DNA of 6,795 bases. Origin: Candidatus Pacearchaeota archaeon. Lineage in GTDB: Archaea > Nanobdellota > Nanobdellia > Pacearchaeales > GW2011-AR1. Position 1 is the stretch's first letter; each line of letters opens with the position of its first letter. The notes under the pieces are model-generated. The model did no database searches. It worked only from the letters and a program-made list of their open reading frames with translations, and had not been told where the DNA came from. The DNA is taken from assembly GCA_023140635.1 (NCBI GenBank), contig JAGLLG010000058.1:1-6795 (forward strand), written 5' to 3'. The position numbers and the translations under genes are program-made. Positions 1 to 5,433 of the stretch are shown here, piece after piece.

Positions 1-188
1 TTCAGAAAGAAGTTTGGAATTTGCCTATTGATAATTTGTTGAAGGTTAAGTTGACGGAGAAGACTGGGGAGGCGGAGTTTAGGTTGGTCGAGGGTGCGGA
101 TGAGTTTATTCAGTTGGAAGCTTTGTTGGCAGGTTTTATTTTGGCGGGAATTGGTGGAGTTAACGGGGTTAAGAAGGAGGGGGAATAG
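1..188 (+). CDS. C-terminal end of an unidentified protein (5' partial)
   Basis: An open frame runs in from the left edge (first whole codon at position 3) and ends at a TAG at 186-188, giving about 61 residues. The tail has a charged, beta-like stretch (beginning QKEVWNLPIDNLL), then an alpha-helical, glycine-rich hydrophobic segment (ALLAGFILAGIGGVNG), and ends KKEGE. Codon use (TTG leucine, GTT/GTG valine) matches the + strand genes that follow, which supports real coding. I do not recognise the family. The beta-rich part is loosely reminiscent of PH-like or scramblase-like small domains, but that is a guess. It stops four bases before the clamp-loader ATG, so the two are probably co-transcribed, and the purine-rich AAGGAGGGGG at its end can serve as ribosome binding site for the next gene. 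Confidence 0.6.
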   Translation, partial: QKEVWNLPIDNLLKVKLTEKTGEAEFRLVEGADEFIQLEALLAGFILAGIGGVNGVKKEGE

Positions 189-192
189 TTCT

Positions 193-1392
193 ATGATAAG
201 CAATGATAATGTGCCTTGGTGTGAGAAGTATCGGGCGGGTCGTTTTTCAGATGTGCAGGGACAGGAACTTGCTGTGGATAAAGTTAAATTGTTTTTGAGG
301 AGTTTTCCGAAGGTGAAGGCAATTGCACTACATGGTCCTCCAGGAGTCGGAAAGACTAGTCTTGCTTATGCGATTGCATTTGAAATGGATGCTGAGATTT
401 TGGAGTTGAATGCTTCGGATTTTAGGAATAAAGCGAAGATTGGGGAAATTATTGGTCCAGCATCGCAACAAAAGAGTTTGTTTAGAAAGAATAAAATTAT
501 TTTGATCGATGAGGTTGATGGGATTTCTTCGATGAAGGATCGTGGAGGGCTTGGCGAGTTGTTGGTGCTCTTGGAAAAATCTGCGTTTCCAGTGATAATT
601 ACTGCGAATGATATTTGGAATAGGAAATTTAATTTGCTTCGACGGAAGGCGGAGCTTGTTCAGTTGAAAGAAGTTGATTATAAGGTTGTTCTGAAAATTT
701 TGAAAGAGGTTTGTGAGAAAGAAAATTGTGTTGTCTCGTCGGAAGTTTTGACTTCTATTGCTATTAGGGTGCGGGGAGATATTCGGGCTGGATTGAATGA
801 TTTGCAACTTTTGTCGAAGATGGATTCCCCAGAACTTTTACATGAAGTTGGAGAGAGGAATAAGGAACAGTCTATTTTTTCAGCATTGCAGTATGTTTTC
901 AAGAATGCGAAAATTGATAGTGATATGCTTAAAGTTTATGATGAAGTGAATATGCCTATTGATGATGTTTTTTTATGGGTTGAGGAAAATATTCCTGTAG
1001 AATATAATGGTGTTGAACTGGTGAAGGCGTTGGATGCTTTGTCTCTGGCAGATGTTTTTAGAGGAAGGATTCGGAGGCAGAGGCATTGGAGGTTTATGGT
1101 GTATGAGTATTTTTTACTTGGTGCGGGAGTTGCGAGTGCTAAAAAATATAACCGAACTGGATGGACAAATTATCGGAAGCCGTCGAGGATTTTGAAGATA
1201 TGGTTACAGAATCAGCGGGCAGCGAAGAAGAAAACGATTTGTCAGAAGTATGCGAAACGTTGTCATGTTTCTACGAAGACTGCGATGAAGGATTTTATGT
1301 TGTTGAAAATAATTTTGGCTAAGAAAGAGATTAGGAAAGAGTTGAAATTTAATAGTGATGAGATTGCTTATTTGGATAAACCTATTAATTAA
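193..1392 (+). CDS. rfcL: Replication factor C large subunit (clamp loader AAA+ ATPase)
   Basis: This 399-residue protein is the large subunit of the archaeal clamp loader, which uses ATP to open PCNA and place it on primer-template junctions. Visible motifs: the N-terminal RFC-type PWCEKYR (residues 8-14), Walker A GPPGVGKT (48-55), Walker B IILIDEVD (102-109), sensor 1 TAND (137-140) and sensor 2 GDIRAGLNDLQ (195-205). The SRC arginine-finger motif of small subunits is absent, as expected for a large subunit. The C-terminal third is the less conserved lysine- and arginine-rich collar region. The frame stays open upstream to an ATG at 94, but that stretch overlaps the preceding gene in another frame and has no family similarity. 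The ATG at 193 is preceded by AAGGAGGGGG and gives the canonical N-terminus. No clear QxxhxxFF PCNA-binding box is seen at the extreme C-terminus. The gene converges on the DsbA-like gene, 23 bases away. Confidence 0.95.
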   Translation: MISNDNVPWCEKYRAGRFSDVQGQELAVDKVKLFLRSFPKVKAIALHGPPGVGKTSLAYAIAFEMDAEILELNASDFRNKAKIGEIIGPASQQKSLFRKNKIILIDEVDGISSMKDRGGLGELLVLLEKSAFPVIITANDIWNRKFNLLRRKAELVQLKEVDYKVVLKILKEVCEKENCVVSSEVLTSIAIRVRGDIRAGLNDLQLLSKMDSPELLHEVGERNKEQSIFSALQYVFKNAKIDSDMLKVYDEVNMPIDDVFLWVEENIPVEYNGVELVKALDALSLADVFRGRIRRQRHWRFMVYEYFLLGAGVASAKKYNRTGWTNYRKPSRILKIWLQNQRAAKKKTICQKYAKRCHVSTKTAMKDFMLLKIILAKKEIRKELKFNSDEIAYLDKPIN

Positions 1393-1410
1393 AAAATAAT
1401 TTTTTAAAAA
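1391..1410. terminator. A/T-rich bidirectional terminator between convergent genes
   Basis: A run of six A, three bases and six T (1391-1405) followed by five A sits between the two convergent stop codons. On the + strand it gives an oligo-T tract just after the rfcL stop, and on the - strand two oligo-T tracts just after the DsbA-like stop. Archaeal RNA polymerase terminates at oligo-T tracts, so one short stretch could serve both genes. The AAAAAA/TTTTTT arms could also pair as a weak hairpin. This is inferred from composition and position only. Confidence 0.5.
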
Positions 1411-1415
1411 CAAAA

Positions 1416-2348
1416 TTAACACTGAGCTTGACTATCACTTCCTGATTCATCCCATCCCCACATTGGACTTGGTGCTGTGTTTGAAAGTGTTAGGGTGTTA
1501 CATTCTTCTGGAGCATTATTGAATGCTGAACAGATTGCTGATAGGTAACTTGTAGCGTCTCTTCCACTTTGTGCGATTACCCCATTGATAACTAGTGTTG
1601 GAGAACCTCGAACTCCATAGGATTCACTAAGAGCTTTGTCAACGTTATAGTATTCTTCCCATTTTCCAGAAGATACACATTCATTCATCTTTGCTACATC
1701 AACATTTGCTACCGCTAGTGCATCTTCGGAGATTCCTTCTTTTAAGAACTCTCTTAAGTATGGTAAAAATTTGTCTGATTGTTCTTCTCGGATGCAAACT
1801 TGTATTGGTGTTTCGGTTTCTTCTGGTTCGTGCATGAAGTAATGGACGAATCTGATTTGTGCATCTGCTTTATCGAATGATTCTAGAACTGGAAGGAAGC
1901 CTTTTTCTGCCTGAGTTCCGTAAGGGCAGTGAGTCATGATGAATAATTCTGCTACAGGTTTATCAGATTTAGTGGTTTCTGTTTGTGTTGGTTGTTGCTG
2001 TGGTGTATCTCGGACTACATCTGCAGTCAAAGGGATTAGACTTGGAATTAAATTTTCCCCATCTTTTGTAACATAAACTGGAACTTCTTGTCCTTGGATC
2101 GAAAGAATTACTTCATATAGCTGTCCGTTATCCGTCGAGGATAATAATTCTGCTTCTGCACCCTGGTTGTTTGCGAAGTCTAATACTTTTTGTCCAGCTT
2201 CTGTTGTCCCAATTGCAGATCCGCAAGTAGCTCCATTGATAAGAACAACTGTTAATAAAATTGCTAATGTAATTGTTGAGATAGCCCAGTAATTCTTTTT
2301 ACAACTCTTTAGAATTTTTTTATAATCAATCTTTTTCTTATCTGTCAT
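1416..2348 (-). CDS. Membrane-anchored DsbA-like thioredoxin-fold protein
   Basis: This 310-residue protein is probably a thiol-disulfide oxidoreductase or related thioredoxin-fold protein facing the outside of the cell. Seen in order: a lysine-rich cytoplasmic N-terminus (1-19); one hydrophobic segment (about 20-38); a small domain (about 48-107) ending in VPVYVTKDGENLIP; a Gln/Thr linker (115-128); then a DsbA-like thioredoxin domain (about 131-283). The active-site region is THCPYGTQAEKG (139-150), with C141 but glycine in place of the second CXXC cysteine. SPT at 249-251 supplies the cis-proline. Other cysteines are C185, C224, C273, C283 and a C-terminal C310. The ATG at 2348 is preferred over an in-frame TTG six codons upstream because a TATA box lies about 26 bp before it, fitting a leaderless mRNA. 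It is the only - strand gene, and its codon use is visibly less TTG/GTT-biased. Exact substrate and redox role unknown. Confidence 0.85.
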   Translation of the reverse strand: MTDKKKIDYKKILKSCKKNYWAISTITLAILLTVVLINGATCGSAIGTTEAGQKVLDFANNQGAEAELLSSTDNGQLYEVILSIQGQEVPVYVTKDGENLIPSLIPLTADVVRDTPQQQPTQTETTKSDKPVAELFIMTHCPYGTQAEKGFLPVLESFDKADAQIRFVHYFMHEPEETETPIQVCIREEQSDKFLPYLREFLKEGISEDALAVANVDVAKMNECVSSGKWEEYYNVDKALSESYGVRGSPTLVINGVIAQSGRDATSYLSAICSAFNNAPEECNTLTLSNTAPSPMWGWDESGSDSQAQC

Positions 2349-2369
2349 ATTTTGTTGAGATAGCAATTC

Positions 2370-2377
2370 TTTATAAA
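2370..2377 (-). promoter_or_regulatory. TATA box for the DsbA-like gene, leaderless spacing
   Basis: The self-complementary sequence TTTATAAA is centred about 26 bp upstream of the ATG at 2348 on the - strand. Archaeal TATA boxes normally sit 25-28 bp before the transcription start, so the mRNA would begin at or next to the A of this ATG. There is no Shine-Dalgarno sequence before the ATG, which agrees with a leaderless message. Confidence 0.55.
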
Positions 2378-2429
2378 TGTTTTCCCTGTTTTTATTTTAT
2401 GATAAGTAAATTATTTGAGGTAGGTTTTT

Positions 2430-2470
2430 TAGATTATGCAATGACTTCGTCCTTGCGAATAAAAAATCTA
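2430..2470 (+). other. Imperfect two-part hairpin in the divergent intergenic region
   Basis: TAGATT (2430-2435) can pair with AATCTA (2465-2470). Inside lies a second stem: GCAA (2438-2441) with TTGC (2453-2456) and GAC (2443-2445) with GTC (2449-2451), separated by one T-C mismatch and closed by a three-base loop. It lies upstream of the tRNA thiolation gene and downstream of nothing transcribed on the same strand, so it could be a 5' leader structure, a small RNA, or chance in AT-rich DNA. I find no C/D-box or tRNA signature. Confidence 0.3.
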
Positions 2471-2480
2471 TGGCAGTACC

Positions 2481-2496
2481 CGATTCTGGAGAATCG
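2481..2496. promoter_or_regulatory. 16-bp palindrome before the tRNA thiolation gene
   Basis: CGATTCT and AGAATCG are perfect 7-base inverted arms around a central GG, 12 bp before the preferred ATG at 2509. As DNA it could be an operator for a dimeric regulator. As RNA it could form a 6-bp stem with a TGGA loop that holds the only GGAG near the start, so it might affect ribosome access. It does not resemble the two NrdR-box candidates further downstream. Function is inferred from symmetry alone. Confidence 0.4.
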
Positions 2497-2508
2497 TGAT
2501 TTTTGATT

Positions 2509-3381
2509 ATGGATATCGAAAAAAAAGTTAGAGAGACTATAAGGAAATATAACTTGATTAAGAAAGAGGATAGGGTTGTTGTAGCGTTATCAGGGGGGAA
2601 GGATTCCGTTGCTGTTTTGTATATGTTGCATAATTTTGGATATAGTGTTGAGGGGTTGATGATCGATTTGGGGATTGGGGAGTGGTCGAAGGTTCATAAT
2701 GAGAAGATGACGAGGTTTTGTTCGGAGTTGGGTGTCCCGTTGACGATTGTTGATCTGAAGAAGGAACTGGGTCAGGGGATTTGTTTTATCAAGGCTGTCT
2801 TGAAGGAACGGAAGGGATTAACAGGGTGTACGGTTTGCGGGACTGTTAAGCGTTGGATTTTGAATAGGTGGGCTAAGAAATTAGGTGCAGATAAGTTGGT
2901 GACGGGGCATAATCTCGATGACGAAGCGCAGAATGTTTTGATGAATTTTTTGAAAGGGAATATTCTTCTTGGGGTGAACTCGTCTCCAGCTACGGGTGGT
3001 TCTTTGTTTTCTTCGCATGCGAAGTACCCTCTTCAGATGGAGACTCAAGAGAGTCTCGATATTAAACGGGCAGGTTTTATTCAGAGAGTTAAGCCGTTGT
3101 TTTTTGTTGCTGAGTCGGAGATTTTGAAGTATTCTAAGGAAAAGAAGTTTGATATTTTGTATGATAAGTGTCCTTGTGCGTTTGGGACTTATAGAGTTGA
3201 AACTCGGGGGTGGATGAAGAGTATTGGTGATGCTGAAAAGAAGAGGATTGTTGAGAATTTTCAAAAGTTAGTTCCGAAGTTGCGGAAGGAGAATGTTCGA
3301 GAGATTAAGAAGTGTAAGAAATGTGGTGAACCGTCGAGAGGGGATGTTTGTGGTGTTTGCGAGATTTTTTCGTGTTTGTAA
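2509..3381 (+). CDS. ttuA: TtuA/Ncs6-type tRNA 2-thiolation protein, N-terminal zinc finger missing
   Basis: This 290-residue member of the TtuA/Ncs6 (TIGR00269-like) family activates a uridine of tRNA by adenylation and installs sulfur, as 2-thiouridine or 5-methyl-2-thiouridine. Seen: the PP-loop ATP site SGGKDS (28-33), family motif DLGIGEWS (53-60), CTVCGTVKR with C107/C110, GHNLDDEA (133-140), RVKPL (193-197), and KCP with C221. C107, C110 and C221 match the three cysteines that hold the catalytic [4Fe-4S] cluster in TtuA. A C-terminal zinc ribbon has C269, C272, C281 and C284. The N-terminal zinc finger usual in the family is absent: the protein begins about ten residues before the helix leading to the PP-loop, and an in-frame TGA at 2497 blocks any extension. 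The start is uncertain between ATG 2509 and an in-frame TTG at 2503. Residues about 157-190 form a longer loop than I expect. Sulfur donor not visible here. Confidence 0.9.
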   Translation: MDIEKKVRETIRKYNLIKKEDRVVVALSGGKDSVAVLYMLHNFGYSVEGLMIDLGIGEWSKVHNEKMTRFCSELGVPLTIVDLKKELGQGICFIKAVLKERKGLTGCTVCGTVKRWILNRWAKKLGADKLVTGHNLDDEAQNVLMNFLKGNILLGVNSSPATGGSLFSSHAKYPLQMETQESLDIKRAGFIQRVKPLFFVAESEILKYSKEKKFDILYDKCPCAFGTYRVETRGWMKSIGDAEKKRIVENFQKLVPKLRKENVREIKKCKKCGEPSRGDVCGVCEIFSCL

Positions 3382-3383
3382 AG

Positions 3384-3423
3384 TATATATCTTAGTTCAT
3401 ATTTTTTTATAAAGGTGGAGGGG
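3384..3423 (+). promoter_or_regulatory. Promoter and ribosome binding site region of thyX
   Basis: Between the ttuA stop and the thyX ATG lie two TATA-like elements, TATATAT (3384-3390) and TTTATAAA (3406-3413), followed by the purine-rich GGTGGAGGGG (3414-3423). The first TATA would place the start near 3413, giving a leader of about 22 bases that carries the Shine-Dalgarno-like run. The second would place it at the ATG itself (3435) and give a leaderless message. The strong purine run favours the first, but both could be used. Confidence 0.45.
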
Positions 3424-3434
3424 GTTGTGGTGGT

Positions 3435-4622
3435 ATGAAAATACAGTTGGTTGGTTCTACCGAGGGTATTCGTGACAGAGGGGGTGCTTTGAAATATTGT
3501 CAAGATTTTGCAAGGGTTTGTTATTCTGAAAAAAGTTTTAGTGATGTTAAAGATGAGCCATATAAGCCAAATTTAGTGGAGGGGCGATTGGTAAAAACAG
3601 GGCATCATAGTGTATTCGACCAGTTTAATTTGAGTCTTTCTCTTGAGGGATTACCTAAGGCTATGGCTATGGTTCTTAATAACGAGCCCCCGTATGCTAC
3701 TTCGGAGAAGTCTGCTAGATATACGACTATGAGAGATGATATGGAGGAAAGGCAGGGTGTTTTGTATGATAAGTGGCAGAATATTTTTAGGGCTGAAATT
3801 TCTAGAAAGTTTCCTGAATCTAAGTTTCCTTCCCTCTATAAAAAAGGGAGTGATGGGAAAACTACTGAGCAGAAGTTGGCACAGGAGAATGCTAGATATG
3901 TGACTAGTGTTTTTACTCCAACAAAGATGGGGTATACTTTATCTTTGAGACAATTAAATGTTATTGCTAGCGAGTTCGAGAAATTCGAAGAGAGTATTCG
4001 TGATGGCTTGCTTATTCAGAGAGCGTTTAAGCAGAGAGTGTTTATGGAGGGGATGACTCCATTTTTGAATTCAGATATTGTTAAGGAATTCCGAATTAAA
4101 GGTCTTGAAAGTAAGTCTAGAACTGGAGTAAAGTTATTTGGGAAAGAGGTTGAGAAATATTTTGGAGAGGATGTTTATTCTACTCAGTTGCAAATGAGTT
4201 TTGCCTGCTTGGCACAGAATCATCGTCATAGGACTATTCACAATCATATAGTTGGTGGAATTGAGTTGGGTGCTACTTATGGTTTTTTTGTTCCTCCAAT
4301 TATTAAGGGTGATAGTGGTTTGGAGAGAAGTTGGATTGCCGATTTGGATAGTGTTGCGGAGAATGATTTTCCGCAAGGGCAAATTGTAAATGTCGCAGAG
4401 AGGGGGAATCGTGAAGATTTAGAAATGAAGTTGAGAGAAAGGTATTGTGGGCTTCCTCAAAAAGAGATTGTTCAGGTGCTGGATGGTCTTTTGGGAGAAT
4501 ATTCTAAGTATGTTCCAAAAATGGGAGAATTGCGAGGAGCTACTTGTTTGGTTGAAAAAACTGATTGTAAAAAAGGTGGATGTACTTTTGGTCCAGAGAA
4601 GGCTGTTAGTAGATTGATATGA
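3435..4622 (+). CDS. thyX: Two-domain ThyX-type flavin-dependent thymidylate synthase
   Basis: This 395-residue protein is probably a long ThyX, the enzyme that makes dTMP from dUMP with methylene-tetrahydrofolate, FAD and NAD(P)H. Ordinary ThyX has about 220-250 residues. The first half shows ARVCYS (26-31), GHHSVFDQF (56-64), SEKSARY (90-96, the ThyX SxRY end of the signature) and ARYV...TPTKMGYTLSLRQLN (153-175). Where RHR should precede SEKSARY it has NNE (82-84). The second half shows NHRHRT (262-267), FFVPP (284-288), and an ERYC..PQKEI stretch (335-345) aligning with the ThyX R/AQWEI region. The halves therefore look like a duplicated ThyX domain with complementary losses. The tail has three cysteines (C371, C378, C383) and a GGCTFG motif. 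The ATG at 3435 follows a purine-rich binding site. The stop overlaps the tmk start (ATGA), consistent with consecutive steps. Activity unproven. Confidence 0.8.
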   Translation: MKIQLVGSTEGIRDRGGALKYCQDFARVCYSEKSFSDVKDEPYKPNLVEGRLVKTGHHSVFDQFNLSLSLEGLPKAMAMVLNNEPPYATSEKSARYTTMRDDMEERQGVLYDKWQNIFRAEISRKFPESKFPSLYKKGSDGKTTEQKLAQENARYVTSVFTPTKMGYTLSLRQLNVIASEFEKFEESIRDGLLIQRAFKQRVFMEGMTPFLNSDIVKEFRIKGLESKSRTGVKLFGKEVEKYFGEDVYSTQLQMSFACLAQNHRHRTIHNHIVGGIELGATYGFFVPPIIKGDSGLERSWIADLDSVAENDFPQGQIVNVAERGNREDLEMKLRERYCGLPQKEIVQVLDGLLGEYSKYVPKMGELRGATCLVEKTDCKKGGCTFGPEKAVSRLI

Positions 4623-5260
4623 AACCTGGAAAATTTATTGTTTTTGAGGGGATCAATGGTTGTGGGAAGGGGACTCAGCTTAACCGTTTGCATTCGTATA
4701 TTAGTTCTTCTGGGAAGGCAATGCCTATTTTTACTACTGGTGAGCCGAATGATTTTGATGAGAATGGATTGAAGGCGAGAGAAATGTTAAAGTCTGATGG
4801 AGATCCTTATAAGAATGGTTTAAGTGCGATGAAGTACTTTGCCAAAAATCGAGGTGCTCATGATAAGATTTTTGTTCCATTGTTAGAAAAAGGGATTGAT
4901 GTTATCTCAGATAGGTATTGGCATTCGAATTTTGTATTTCAAGGTTTGCAAGGGGTTAATTTTAAAGACATAGTTGCGGCTAATGAGGATTATAGGGTTC
5001 CGGATTTAACAATGATTTTAGACGTTCCTGTAAAAGTTGCTTCTGAAAGATTAGATTCCCGTGATGGCAAAGATATTCGGAGAAAATTTGATAAGGATGA
5101 ATGTTTTATGGACCAAGTTCATGAAGTTTATTTATGGATGCCGAAGATTTTATCTGGGTTGACTGGCGAAGAAAATATTTTGATAATTAATGGAGATCAA
5201 TCTCCCGAGGCTGTTTGGAAAGGTGTAAGGGAAGTATATGATTCTACTTTTAAATCTTAG
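4619..5260 (+). CDS. tmk: Thymidylate kinase
   Basis: This 213-residue P-loop kinase most likely phosphorylates dTMP to dTDP with ATP. Seen: a Walker A variant FEGINGCGKGTQ (9-20), TTGEP (39-43) at the TREP position, YFAKNRGAH (73-81) matching the LFxxDRxxH helix, SDRYWHSNFVFQG (97-109) matching the DRYxxSxxAYQG signature, LDVPVKVASERL (with VPDLTMI before it) matching the strand and helix that precede the lid, and a basic lid-like RDGKDIRRKFD. Length is normal for the family. Unusual points are N for D and C for S in the P-loop (commonly GIDGSGK) and loss of the arginine of TREP. The start overlaps the thyX stop by four bases, so translation is probably coupled and the pair acts in sequence. 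Another deoxynucleoside monophosphate kinase is possible on sequence alone, but the neighbour argues for dTMP. Confidence 0.88.
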   Translation: MKPGKFIVFEGINGCGKGTQLNRLHSYISSSGKAMPIFTTGEPNDFDENGLKAREMLKSDGDPYKNGLSAMKYFAKNRGAHDKIFVPLLEKGIDVISDRYWHSNFVFQGLQGVNFKDIVAANEDYRVPDLTMILDVPVKVASERLDSRDGKDIRRKFDKDECFMDQVHEVYLWMPKILSGLTGEENILIINGDQSPEAVWKGVREVYDSTFKS

Positions 5261-5311
5261 TGATTCCTTAAGAAAAGTAACTGTCGATTTGTTGAGTTAG
5301 TTATTAAAAAT

Positions 5312-5340
5312 AAAGATGGTTTTTAATTACCATAATCTTT
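5312..5340 (+). terminator. Hairpin after tmk, possible transcript end
   Basis: ATGGT (5316-5320) pairs with ACCAT (5329-5333) around an 8-base A/T loop, and AAAG (5312-5315) can extend the stem with CTTT (5337-5340) across a 3-base bulge. It lies about 50 bases past the tmk stop, among oligo-T tracts (four to five T at 5320-5324). It may mark the 3' end of the thyX-tmk message. Archaeal terminators do not need hairpins, so this is tentative. Confidence 0.3.
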
Positions 5341-5371
5341 AAATAGCCTTCTAAGTTTTGTTTCTCTGCAT

Positions 5372-5387
5372 CCACAAGAGGTTGTGG
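5372..5387. promoter_or_regulatory. Candidate NrdR box 1 (upstream)
   Basis: CCACAA and TTGTGG form perfect 6-base inverted arms around GAGG, a 16-bp element that shares the ACAA...TTGT arms of box 2. NrdR is known in bacteria to bind tandem 16-bp NrdR boxes of the general form ACA-(A/T-rich)-TGT. The length, symmetry, spacing to box 2 and position just before nrdR fit. The GC-rich centre is less typical. Confidence 0.65.
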
Positions 5388-5397
5388 CTAAAAGAGG

Positions 5398-5403
5398 TAT
5401 AAG
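5398..5403 (+). promoter_or_regulatory. Candidate TATA box of the nrdR operon
   Basis: TATAAG lies in the 16-bp spacer between the two candidate NrdR boxes. A start about 26 bp downstream would fall near 5426, giving a very short leader before the ATG at 5434. A repressor on both boxes would cover the TATA element and the start region. A second A/T-rich candidate, CTTTAAATA (5337-5345), lies further upstream and would place the boxes in the leader instead. Confidence 0.4.
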
Positions 5404-5419
5404 ATACAATATCTTGTAT
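5404..5419. promoter_or_regulatory. Candidate NrdR box 2 (start-proximal)
   Basis: ATACAA and TTGTAT form perfect 6-base inverted arms around TATC, giving a 16-bp element close to the bacterial NrdR-box consensus (ACA, A/T-rich core, TGT). Its centre is 32 bp from the centre of box 1, about three helical turns, so both lie on the same face of the DNA as in known tandem NrdR operators. It ends 14 bases before the nrdR ATG. Confidence 0.75.
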
Positions 5420-5433
5420 TTGCTATAAAAACA

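Noticed and set aside
94..192. Upstream extension of the rfcL frame to an ATG at 94
   Set aside because: It overlaps the C-terminal coding region of the preceding gene in another frame, and the added 33 residues do not resemble RfcL. ATG 193 has a purine-rich binding site and gives the canonical PWxEKYR start.
328..807. Long - strand open frames opposite rfcL, ttuA, thyX and others
   Set aside because: They are antisense to well-supported genes, rich in Asn, Ile, Leu and Ser as expected from reading G+T-rich coding DNA backwards, and have no recognisable domains.
2349..2366. TTG start for the DsbA-like protein six codons upstream of the chosen ATG
   Set aside because: The TATA box at 2370-2377 is only a few bases from this TTG, so a message starting about 26 bp downstream would not include it.
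2470..2499. Nine-codon ORF before ttuA as the lost zinc-finger N-terminus
   Set aside because: It is in frame but ends in TGA and contains no cysteines. Even if the stop were read through it would not restore a zinc finger.
2430..2500. tRNA or C/D-box RNA in the ttuA upstream region
   Set aside because: No T-arm GGTTCRA consensus, no acceptor pairing and no paired C (RTGATGA) and D (CTGA) boxes can be found.
5423..5430. CTATAAAA as the nrdR TATA box
   Set aside because: It is only about 8 bases from the ATG. A start 25-28 bp downstream would fall inside the coding region.
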